This document shows, one piece after another, positions 7,631 to 13,031 of a stretch of 29,609 nucleotides of DNA (its first letter is position 1; every line of letters starts with the position of its first letter). Under the pieces are notes generated by a model. It saw nothing but the letters and a program-made list of their open reading frames with translations, had not been told where the DNA came from and did no database searches. This DNA is from a virus, in the IMG/VR virus record IMGVR_UViG_3300036944_000176, positions 1 to 29,609 of that record; one strand, 5' to 3'. The position numbers were made by a program, and so were the translations under genes.

Positions 7631-8399
7631 AACAGTAGTAGTCTATTCCTGCGCACACTCTGAACCTGAGGTCAGCAACATCCGCTTCAAAGCATTGGGT
7701 AAGTTCCTGTATGACTTGAAGCCAGACATGGTGTTTGATCTGGGTGATGGTGCGGATATGCGCTCACTCAATACCTACGATGAGAAGTACCCTAAAGCAA
7801 TCTCATCACAAAGCTATGAGCGAGACATTGAGTGCTACAATCAGTCACAAGAATACCTGCGTGAACCCTTTAAGCATCATCGTAAGAAGCGTCCATACTG
7901 GGTAGGCTTTGAGGGCAACCACGAGCATCGTATCAAGGCTTACGTAGCTAAGAACCCACGTAGCGAGGGTGAGAAGTTTGGGATTTCTTTCAGCCATCTT
8001 GATACAGATCATTGGTTTGATGATTACCATGAGTATGAGAATGGTGGGCCAGCAGTTGCTATGTATGATGGTGTAGCCTATGCACACTACTTCACTTCTG
8101 GCAACTCTTCTACTGCAACTGGGGGTATCCATCATGCACATAGTGTGATCCAAAACCTAAGTTGCTCTGCTACCTGTGGACATTCACATAAACGTGACTT
8201 ACACTTCAAAGACACAGCATTACCGCACGGCAACATTGGCCTAGTGGTAGGTTGCTTCAAGGGTGCAGAGGAAGACTGGGCTGGTCAAGCTAACAAGGGC
8301 TGGTGGCAGGGCGTGGTGGTTAAGCGAGAGTTGGCTAATGGTATGTATGAACCAGAGTTTGTATCTCTTGCGCAGATTATGAGAGCATATGAAGAATGA
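7623..8399 (+). CDS. Calcineurin-like metallophosphoesterase
   Basis: A 258-residue phosphoesterase. The family motifs appear in order: S9-C-A-H12 at the first strand, GDGAD at 41-45, GNHEH at 98-102, a His at 155 (AHYF), and GHSHK at 186-190. These normally bind two metal ions. In the first motif the usual Asp of D-x-H is replaced by Cys10, so metal binding at that site may differ. The substrate cannot be read from the sequence; phage relatives are usually just annotated metallophosphatase, with nucleotide or DNA phosphodiester cleavage as possibilities. ATG 7623 follows AAAGGAG. Ends in overlap with a 52-residue gene. Confidence 0.82.
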   Translation: MTKTVVVYSCAHSEPEVSNIRFKALGKFLYDLKPDMVFDLGDGADMRSLNTYDEKYPKAISSQSYERDIECYNQSQEYLREPFKHHRKKRPYWVGFEGNHEHRIKAYVAKNPRSEGEKFGISFSHLDTDHWFDDYHEYENGGPAVAMYDGVAYAHYFTSGNSSTATGGIHHAHSVIQNLSCSATCGHSHKRDLHFKDTALPHGNIGLVVGCFKGAEEDWAGQANKGWWQGVVVKRELANGMYEPEFVSLAQIMRAYEE

Positions 8400-8554
8400 G
8401 GTACGAAATTACGTTAGTTGTTAAGGTTGATAAAGATGCGGACTTCGCAGGTACTGATGATGAAATGGATAACGTCTACAGCCTTGTAGAATCAGCTATC
8501 CTAGACCTTGACGATTTTAAACTACAGACACTAGAAGTATTGGAGTATGACTAA
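8396..8554 (+). CDS. Hypothetical protein, 52 aa
   Basis: A 52-codon frame starting at the ATG that overlaps the phosphoesterase stop (ATGA) and ending in TAATG with the next gene. The protein starts MRYEITLVVKVDKDADF: a beta strand, an acidic helix, and a C-terminal strand LQTLEVLEYD. It is acidic and soluble. Exact coupling on both sides argues that it is real. Function unknown. Confidence 0.65.
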   Translation: MRYEITLVVKVDKDADFAGTDDEMDNVYSLVESAILDLDDFKLQTLEVLEYD

Positions 8555-9033
8555 TGACACAAGAAGAAGTAATGTCGCATGAAGGGCATATGGTTGCAGA
8601 GTTCATCAGAACTTTTAAGGCATCCCTAGACCTACGCCTGTGGGTTAAACTCATGCGGGAAGAGTTGAGTGAGTTTAATGAGAGTATTTATGGTAGTGAG
8701 AATATGTTGAAGGAGATTGCAGACTTACTGTATGTTCGTACTGGTTTCATCATGGTACTTGGTGGTGGTATCGGAGAGGGTGTTATCAGTGAAGAAGAGG
8801 AACAAGAGTGGAAAGATTTGCTGCACAATGTTAGTGAAGCTTTTGAATTAGCAGAAGAACAGTTTAGCACTGCAACAATCTGGGAAGCTTTCAAGCGTGT
8901 ACACATTAGCAATATGTCTAAGCTTGGTGACGATGGTAAACCTATCCTTCGTGAGGATGGTAAGATCATGAAGGGGCCAAACTATAAGGAACCAGACTTG
9001 ACAGACCTGCTAGAAGAGAGTACTATTGCATGA
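8554..9033 (+). CDS. MazG / PRA-PH-like nucleotide pyrophosphohydrolase
   Basis: A 159-residue all-alpha NTP-pyrophosphohydrolase-like protein. The metal-binding pattern is visible: E36-E37-x2-E40 in LMREELSEF and E54-x2-D57 in KEIADLLY. After an acidic insertion (VISEEEEQEW at 78-87) the C-terminal part HISNMSKLGDDGKPILREDG at 117-136 is typical of phage PRA-PH-like proteins. Such enzymes hydrolyse (d)NTPs to monophosphates; phage versions are thought to salvage or clean nucleotides, or to affect host stringent signalling. Co-operonic placement ahead of nrdJ suits a nucleotide-pool role. Confidence 0.82.
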   Translation: MTQEEVMSHEGHMVAEFIRTFKASLDLRLWVKLMREELSEFNESIYGSENMLKEIADLLYVRTGFIMVLGGGIGEGVISEEEEQEWKDLLHNVSEAFELAEEQFSTATIWEAFKRVHISNMSKLGDDGKPILREDGKIMKGPNYKEPDLTDLLEESTIA

Positions 9034-9194
9034 CAGTCGAAGAGCTAATACGTAAGCTTGAGAAAATAAAAGACAAGAGTGTGCCTGTGGTACTGGTCGA
9101 ATGGGAGATACAAAATCCTCTATCTAAGAAGGATGAGTTAACTTCTGATCGACTACTAATGCAGGCACATCGTGTTGCAATCTTAATTGACTAA
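9030..9194 (+). CDS. Hypothetical protein, 54 aa
   Basis: A 54-codon frame starting ATG 9030 in ATGA overlap with the MazG-like gene. It begins MTVEELIRKLEKIKDKSVPV followed by VVLVEWEI, and ends with the strand RVAILID: a helix-loop-strand layout common in small phage proteins of unknown role. The ending is close to the ribosome site of the DUF1127 gene. No function is recognised. Confidence 0.65.
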   Translation: MTVEELIRKLEKIKDKSVPVVLVEWEIQNPLSKKDELTSDRLLMQAHRVAILID

Positions 9195-9203
9195 GGGGTC
9201 AAG

Positions 9204-9404
9204 ATGAAAAAGAAACTACTAGAGACTTGGATCATGCGGTTCCTACGCTTTGTGAATACTTGGCGGGCGCATCGTAGGATCATCAAAGAGTTGAATGCTC
9301 TGGATGATAAGACACTACGGGATATCGGCATTGATCGCCATGACATTGATAAGCTGATCTGGTTGGAATTTGACAAAGAGAACCGAGGTACTAATGGGAA
9401 GTAA
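9204..9404 (+). CDS. DUF1127 family protein
   Basis: A 66-residue protein with the DUF1127 core: R-x2-I-I-K-E-L-N-A-L-D-D-K-T-L-R-D-I-G-I-D-R-x-D-I at about 25-49. The N-terminal half is basic and amphipathic (MKKKLLETWIMRFLRF). The family is most abundant in alphaproteobacteria, where small DUF1127 proteins affect RNA turnover, stress responses and phosphate or carbon physiology. A phage copy could redirect host RNA metabolism, but that is inference; it may also be host-derived. ATG 9204 follows AAGGGG. The last 11 bases overlap the next gene. Confidence 0.85.
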   Translation: MKKKLLETWIMRFLRFVNTWRAHRRIIKELNALDDKTLRDIGIDRHDIDKLIWLEFDKENRGTNGK

Positions 9405-9606
9405 GAATGATGATTGGGCTACACTAATGGCAGGTTTTCTGGCAATCTTTGCGTATATCGCAGTATTTGCAGCAGTAGCATATGGATACATCTGGAACAT
9501 CATCACACTGTTTAGTGATATGGATACAATTTCTGGAGTAGAAGCAGCAGTGCGTACCCTTGGTATTCTAGTTGCTCCTGCTGGTGCAATCATGGGGTAC
9601 TTTTAA
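9394..9606 (+). CDS. Small two-helix membrane protein
   Basis: A 70-residue protein with two hydrophobic segments, about residues 11-36 (starting MAGFLAIFAYIAVFAAVAYG) and 52-70 (starting VRTLGILVAPAGAIMGYF), so probably an inner-membrane hairpin. ATG 9394 is preferred over an in-frame TTG at 9370 because GAGG lies seven bases upstream. Its TAA shares a base with the nrdJ ATG. Function unknown. A holin would be expected with lysis genes, and none are adjacent, so I do not call it a holin. Confidence 0.72.
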   Translation: MGSKNDDWATLMAGFLAIFAYIAVFAAVAYGYIWNIITLFSDMDTISGVEAAVRTLGILVAPAGAIMGYF

Positions 9607-10628
9607 TGAGCAGTAACTATCTACCTACAGACTACCAATCCTTTATTGCAACCTCACGCTATGCCCGCTGGTTGCAGGAACAAGGTCGCCGTGAGAACTG
9701 GGGTGAAACTGTCTCTCGCTACATGGAGAACGTAGTAAATAAACTTCTTGCAAGCATTGATCACGTAGGTGGTGAGGCTATTGCTATTGAACAGGCTATC
9801 CTCAGCCTAGACATTATGCCTTCCATGCGGGCTGTTATGACTGCTGGCCCTGCGCTAGATCGTGATAACACTGCGGGGTACAACTGTTCGTATCTGCCTG
9901 TAGATGATCCTAAAGCTTTTGACGAAGCTATGTTCATCCTGCTATGTGGTACTGGTGTAGGCTTCTCTGTAGAACGTCAGTTCATCAGCAAGCTACCAGA
10001 AGTACCAGAGAGTATGTTCCAGTCCGAAACTACTGTTGTTGTTAAGGATAGCAAAGAGGGTTGGGCCAAGGCACTGCGTCAGGTTATCGCACTGCTGTAC
10101 TCTGGTGAAATCCCTAAGTGGGATGTATCTCTGGTTCGTCCTGCTGGTGCTAAGTTGAAGACCTTTGGTGGCCGTGCATCAGGCCCAGCGCCTCTGGTCG
10201 ATCTGTTCCAGTTTGTTATTAGTAAGTTCAAGGAAGCCAAGGGACGTAAGCTATCGTCTCTCGAATGCCACGATATTATGTGTAAGATTGGTGAAGTGGT
10301 TGTAGTTGGTGGTGTTCGTCGTAGTGCTATGATTTCTCTGTCTAACTTGTCAGATGATCGTATGCGTTATGCTAAGTCTGGTAACTGGTGGGAGAATAAC
10401 CCTCAGCGTGGTCTGGCTAACAACTCTGTGAGCTACACCGAGAAGCCAGATGCTACTAGCTTCATGCGTGAGTGGGTTGCTCTGATGGAGTCTGGTTCGG
10501 GTGAACGGGGCATCTTCAATCGTCAGGCATCCAAGAAGCAGGCAGCAAAGAATGGTCGCCGCAAGACTGACTATGAGTTTGGCACTAACCCATGCTCAGA
10601 GATTATCCTGCGTCCCTACCAGTTCTGT
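9606..10628 (+). CDS. nrdJ: Class II ribonucleotide reductase NrdJ, exon 1
   Basis: First 341 codons of an adenosylcobalamin-dependent, monomeric ribonucleotide reductase, which makes deoxyribonucleotides without oxygen or a small subunit. Key residues by alignment from memory to the Lactobacillus leichmannii enzyme: C94 (C119), N328-P-C330-S-E332 (N406, C408 thiyl-radical cysteine, E410) and C341 (C419). The spacing C330 to C341 equals that of C408 to C419. The exon ends with the C341 codon TGT at 10626-10628. If the RNA is not spliced, a TAA follows at once. Joined to exon 2 the protein is 639 residues, against 739 in L. leichmannii. Start ATG 9606 overlaps the previous stop (TAATG). Confidence 0.93.
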
Positions 10629-11393
10629 TAAGAAGATAGCAGAAGTAAAACAAGGTGAATTGCTGGGAAGCCTAAGTGCATGACATATGGTAATCAGCAG
10701 CCAAGCCCATCAGGGATGATGTGGAAGGTTCAACGACTAGGACGAGAGACTAGAACAGTCAATAATGTCCATACACCTAAGTAGGTGGAAGTGCCTTGCC
10801 CCTAGTAACAATAGGGTGATGATATAGTCTGATCTGTAGGGAAACTTACAGGAGTGTTGACAAAAGTTTCTTTTCTGGTATAACTATCAAAGTTACAGAA
10901 TTGGAGACTACATGATAAGGAATAGACAAGGTTATCTGGTTTCGGAGTTGAGTAGGGAGTGTACCAAATGTGGTTCAATCTTTCAGAATAAGAGCAAGAC
11001 GGTTACACTATGCGGCCCTTGTAACTCTACTAGAGTTAAAGAACAAAGCCCAGAAGTACGGATGTACAGAAGAGCTAAGTCAAGAGCAGCACAAAGTGGT
11101 CTTGAGTTTGACCTCAACAAAGAAGACATTAAGATACCTACCCATTGTCCTGTGCTAGGGATACCACTAAGTACTCATCAAGGTACATCAGGTGGAAGAG
11201 ATAACTCTCCAGCACTAGATAGGGTGGACAATGGCAAAGGTTACATTAAGGGTAACGTACTTGTCATAAGCCACCTAGCTAATATGATGAAGAGTTCTGC
11301 TAACAAAGAACAACTAATCAAGTTTAGTGAATGGGTACAGAAAACTTACGTCAACACCGCTGGGGAAGTTACGAAACCCAGTGAACATAAATG
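10629..11393 (+). ncRNA. Group I self-splicing intron in nrdJ
   Basis: A 765-nt intron interrupts the NrdJ frame. P1 can form between exon end TTCTGT (10623-10628) and GCAGAA (10639-10644), with the canonical U-G wobble at the splice site. The R element GGTTCAACGACTAGG (10728-10742) and S element GATATAGTC (10821-10829) are those of T4 td-type introns; GACTA (10735-10739) pairs with TAGTC (10825-10829) as P7. A P-like GGTGAATTGCTGGGAA (10654-10669) pairs in part with ATCAGCAGCC (10693-10702). The intron ends in G11393 (omega G). A short P10 is possible between AGAT (10634-10637) and ATCT (11395-11398). Exact joining gives QFC-NLTEV, the conserved reductase sequence. The likely subgroup is IA. 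Confidence 0.9.
10857..10884 (+). promoter_or_regulatory. Intron-internal promoter for the homing endonuclease
   Basis: A perfect -35 TTGACA (10857-10862), a 16-base spacer and a -10 TATAAC (10879-10884) with an upstream TGG (extended -10). It lies after the catalytic core (S element ends 10829) and 28 bases before the endonuclease ATG at 10912. It is the best promoter match seen in the window and would allow the endonuclease to be made without depending on nrdJ transcription. Confidence 0.7.
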
Positions 11394-11394
11394 A
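10912..11394 (+). CDS. HNH homing endonuclease encoded in the nrdJ intron
   Basis: A 160-residue HNH endonuclease that would cut intron-less nrdJ and spread the intron. An N-terminal zinc knuckle has C17-x2-C20 and C34-x2-C37. A basic helix (RRAKSRAAQSGLEF) follows, then the HNH region with CPVLG at 79-83, S99-P-A-L-D103-R-V-D106-N, GYIKGN at 110-115 and N124. GGAG at 10903-10906 serves ATG 10912, and a strong promoter lies upstream. The stop codon TGA (11392-11394) consists of the last two intron bases and the first base of exon 2, so its reading frame ends exactly across the 3' splice junction. Confidence 0.9.
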   Translation: MIRNRQGYLVSELSRECTKCGSIFQNKSKTVTLCGPCNSTRVKEQSPEVRMYRRAKSRAAQSGLEFDLNKEDIKIPTHCPVLGIPLSTHQGTSGGRDNSPALDRVDNGKGYIKGNVLVISHLANMMKSSANKEQLIKFSEWVQKTYVNTAGEVTKPSEHK

Positions 11395-12290
11395 ATCTAA
11401 CGGAGGTCGTTGTACGTGCTACGGATACGATCAAGACACTGGAAGAAAAGGTTCGCCTTGCTACCATCTTGGGTACGATCCAGTCTACCTACACCAAGTT
11501 CCCCTACTTGCGTAAGATTTGGCAAACCAACACAGAAGAAGAACGTCTGCTTGGTGTGTCTCTGACGGGGATCATGGACAACCCCCTGATGACTACAAAG
11601 AATGCTGGTCTGTCTCAAACATTGGAGCACCTAAAAAATGTCGCTATTATTACTAATGCTGAATGGGCTGAACGTCTTGGTATCCCTGTTGCTGCTGCTA
11701 TCACTTGTGTCAAACCTTCTGGCACTGTCTCCCAGCTTGTCGATTCTGCTAGTGGTATTCATGCTCGTCACTCAGAGTATTACATTCGCACTGTCCGTGG
11801 TGACAACAAAGACCCTCTAACACAGTTTATGAAAGACCAAGGCATTCCATCTGAACCTGATGTGATGAAGCCTACACAGACCACCGTGTTTAGTTTCCCA
11901 ATGAAGGCTCCTACGGGTGCAGTGGTAACGGCTGACCTAAGTGCTATCGACCAACTAGAGATGTGGTTGGCCTATCAGCGTAGTTGGTGTGAGCATAAGC
12001 CTTCTGTCACTATCAACGTCAGAGGGCATGAGTGGGTTGAGGTAGGTGCTTTTGTCTACAAGCACTTTGATGAAATGTCTGGTGTATCCTTCTTGCCATA
12101 CAATGAACATACCTACCAACAGGCTCCATATCAAGAGGTCGGTAAGTCAGAGTATGATAACCTGCTGTCTGTTATGCCAGTAGCTATTGACTGGGCTAAG
12201 CTTGCAGACTATGAACAGGAAGACAACACATCTGGATCACAGACGATGGCTTGCTCTGGTGATGCTTGTGAGATTGTTGATCTGACTTAA
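11394..12290 (+). CDS. nrdJ: Class II ribonucleotide reductase NrdJ, exon 2
   Basis: C-terminal 298 residues of NrdJ, beginning NLTEVVVRATDT directly after the intron. It contains VKPSGTVSQLVDSASGIH (a nucleotide/cofactor-site region of class II enzymes) and ends MACSGDACEIVDLT. C628-x4-C633 match the C-terminal redox pair of L. leichmannii (C731, C736) that passes electrons to the active site. The in-frame ATG at 11391 lies in the intron and is not a gene start; this segment has no ribosome site of its own. The reducing partner is probably the glutaredoxin at 12801. A hairpin terminator follows the stop by 12 bases. Confidence 0.92.
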   Translation, partial: NLTEVVVRATDTIKTLEEKVRLATILGTIQSTYTKFPYLRKIWQTNTEEERLLGVSLTGIMDNPLMTTKNAGLSQTLEHLKNVAIITNAEWAERLGIPVAAAITCVKPSGTVSQLVDSASGIHARHSEYYIRTVRGDNKDPLTQFMKDQGIPSEPDVMKPTQTTVFSFPMKAPTGAVVTADLSAIDQLEMWLAYQRSWCEHKPSVTINVRGHEWVEVGAFVYKHFDEMSGVSFLPYNEHTYQQAPYQEVGKSEYDNLLSVMPVAIDWAKLADYEQEDNTSGSQTMACSGDACEIVDLT

Positions 12291-12302
12291 TCATGTTACA
12301 AT

Positions 12303-12336
12303 ACCTAGGACAGGATAAGCTTTTGTCCTAGGTTTC
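12303..12336 (+). terminator. Hairpin terminator after nrdJ
   Basis: A perfect 10-bp stem, ACCTAGGACA (12303-12312) with TGTCCTAGGT (12324-12333), has an 11-base loop and is followed by TTC. The U tract is short, so it may act as a partial terminator or as a 3'-end stabiliser. It separates the nrdJ transcript from the next gene. Confidence 0.6.
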
Positions 12337-12357
12337 ATACCAAAGAAAGGGGATAGA

Positions 12358-12582
12358 ATGACCAGAGGCGAATACCGAGTAGGGATTAACTTCAACCCTG
12401 CTAATGATGATATGGTTGCTATAATCAAGCGGGCTGCGGCTAACCTAATTGACCTGATTGACCATATTGATGATCAAGCTAACCTAGGAGAAATCATCCG
12501 ACTCAAAGCTTTGGCACAGACCGAGGTTGAGAGTGCTGCTATGTGGGCGGTGAAGGCAGCTACAAAACCTAGCTGGGGATAA
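12358..12582 (+). CDS. Candidate Acb2/Tad1-like hairpin protein (possible anti-CBASS)
   Basis: A 74-residue protein beginning MTRGEYRVGINFNPANDD. Two helices dominate: residues 17-40 (MVAIIKRAAANLIDLIDHID) and 45-69, the second containing RLKALAQTEVESAAMWAVKA. The pattern R-x-K-A-L-A-Q-T-x2-E-x-A-x-M-W-A-V-K-A-x-T recalls small phage proteins annotated with the Acb2/Tad1 hairpin domain (T4 Vs.4 relatives), which bind and sequester cyclic-nucleotide immune signals. This is recognition from memory, not a search; the protein could be an unrelated helical hairpin. AAAGG precedes the ATG. It stands alone between a terminator and a structured RNA region. Confidence 0.5.
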   Translation: MTRGEYRVGINFNPANDDMVAIIKRAAANLIDLIDHIDDQANLGEIIRLKALAQTEVESAAMWAVKAATKPSWG

Positions 12583-12598
12583 GGATAAGTGTCTGACC

Positions 12599-12705
12599 TA
12601 GGCTTCGGCCTAAACTGTGGATGTTACACAGTGAGTGGGATTGATCAACCACAAGGGAATTAGGATAAGCTGGCAAGGCTTAGGGTTATAGCGCCCCTCG
12701 TCCTA
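12599..12705 (+). ncRNA. Candidate structured RNA or leader upstream of glutaredoxin
   Basis: A non-coding 107-base run filled with consecutive stems. TAGGC-TTCG-GCCTA (12599-12612) is a UUCG tetraloop hairpin. CTGTG/CACAG (12615-12631) and GTGG/CCAC (12635-12652) follow. A three-way junction is then closed by TAGGA (12661-12665) and TCCTA (12701-12705), enclosing AAGC/GCTT (12667-12681) and AGGG/CCCT (12682-12698) end to end. It does not fit a tRNA (no T-loop) or a riboswitch I know. It may be a leader of the glutaredoxin-phoH operon or a separate small RNA. Confidence 0.4.
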
Positions 12706-12711
12706 CCTAAG

Positions 12712-12730
12712 TGTTCCCGAACAGGAACAT
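12712..12730. promoter_or_regulatory. Palindrome copy 1, possible operator
   Basis: TGTTCCCGAACAGGAACAT. Arms TGTTCC and GGAACA are a perfect 6-bp inverted repeat around CGAACA. It is 17/19 identical to a second copy that starts 49 bases downstream. Paired palindromes before a ribosome site suggest repressor or activator binding, but as RNA each can also fold into a hairpin. Confidence 0.5.
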
Positions 12731-12760
12731 ATTGCCAAAATATCTTACCAACTGCTTATT

Positions 12761-12779
12761 TGTTCCCGAACGGGAATAT
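12761..12779. promoter_or_regulatory. Palindrome copy 2, possible operator
   Basis: TGTTCCCGAACGGGAATAT. Arms TTCCCG and CGGGAA form a 6-bp inverted repeat around AA. The two differences from copy 1 keep or improve pairing (A to G makes a C-G pair; C to T leaves a G-U pair). It ends 13 bases before AAGGAG of the glutaredoxin gene. Confidence 0.5.
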
Positions 12780-12800
12780 TCGATCTTACAAGGAGTTAAC

Positions 12801-13031
12801 GTGTACACAATTATTGGAAGACCTGACTGCCATTGGTGTGAGAAAGCTAAGAAACTGCTTACAGAAAAGGGGCGAGAGTATCAGTATATCGACCTAATTG
12901 AGAACATCTGGGTAGCAGCTATTATGATGAAAGGCGGATACCGAAAGGTTCCACTGGTCATTCAACACACAGAAGTTATTGGTGGGTACTTGGAGCTAGA
13001 AGAGAAGTTTAAGGAACTAGCGGATGGATGA
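12801..13031 (+). CDS. Glutaredoxin
   Basis: A 76-residue thioredoxin-fold redox protein. The active site is C10-H-W-C13 (classical glutaredoxins have CPYC) after the strand MYTIIGRPD. A cis-proline motif is present in KVPLV, and GGYLELEEKF forms the last helix with its Gly-Gly turn. It probably re-reduces the C-terminal cysteine pair of NrdJ with host glutathione. The GTG at 12801 is the start: AAGGAG lies six bases upstream and the fold begins at once. An upstream in-frame ATG at 12711 would add 30 residues translated from the palindromes and is rejected. It overlaps phoH by eight bases. Confidence 0.88.
   Translation: MYTIIGRPDCHWCEKAKKLLTEKGREYQYIDLIENIWVAAIMMKGGYRKVPLVIQHTEVIGGYLELEEKFKELADG

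Noticed and set aside
9394-9606. Holin
   Set aside because: Two membrane helices fit a holin, but no endolysin or spanin is adjacent and the gene sits in the nucleotide-metabolism operon.
9606-11393. Frameshift or pseudogene in nrdJ, or an intein
   Set aside because: The interruption has group I intron elements and exact splice sites, and the inserted frame is out of phase with the exon frame, so it is not an intein or decay.
11391-12290. Separate gene starting at ATG 11391
   Set aside because: The ATG is in the last three intron bases, has no ribosome site and the protein lacks the first half of NrdJ; it is exon 2.
12589-12663. 24-residue peptide frame starting GTG 12589
   Set aside because: Very short, overlaps several hairpins, and the residues show no pattern; the RNA reading is better.
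12641-12669. Promoter TTGATC-17-GATAAG before glutaredoxin
   Set aside because: Only 4/6 matches in each hexamer, and the -10 overlaps the stem of the three-way junction; too weak to list.
12712-12779. Alphaproteobacterial LexA boxes (GTTC-N7-GTTC)
   Set aside because: GTTC and GAAC occur but with spacing of two bases, not seven.
12583-12800. tRNA or cobalamin riboswitch near the B12-dependent reductase
   Set aside because: No T-loop, anticodon arm or acceptor pairing fits a tRNA, and no cobalamin-box-like segment was seen; the region also lies downstream of nrdJ.
12711-13031. Glutaredoxin starting at ATG 12711
   Set aside because: It would translate the palindromes; the GTG at 12801 has AAGGAG and begins at the fold boundary.
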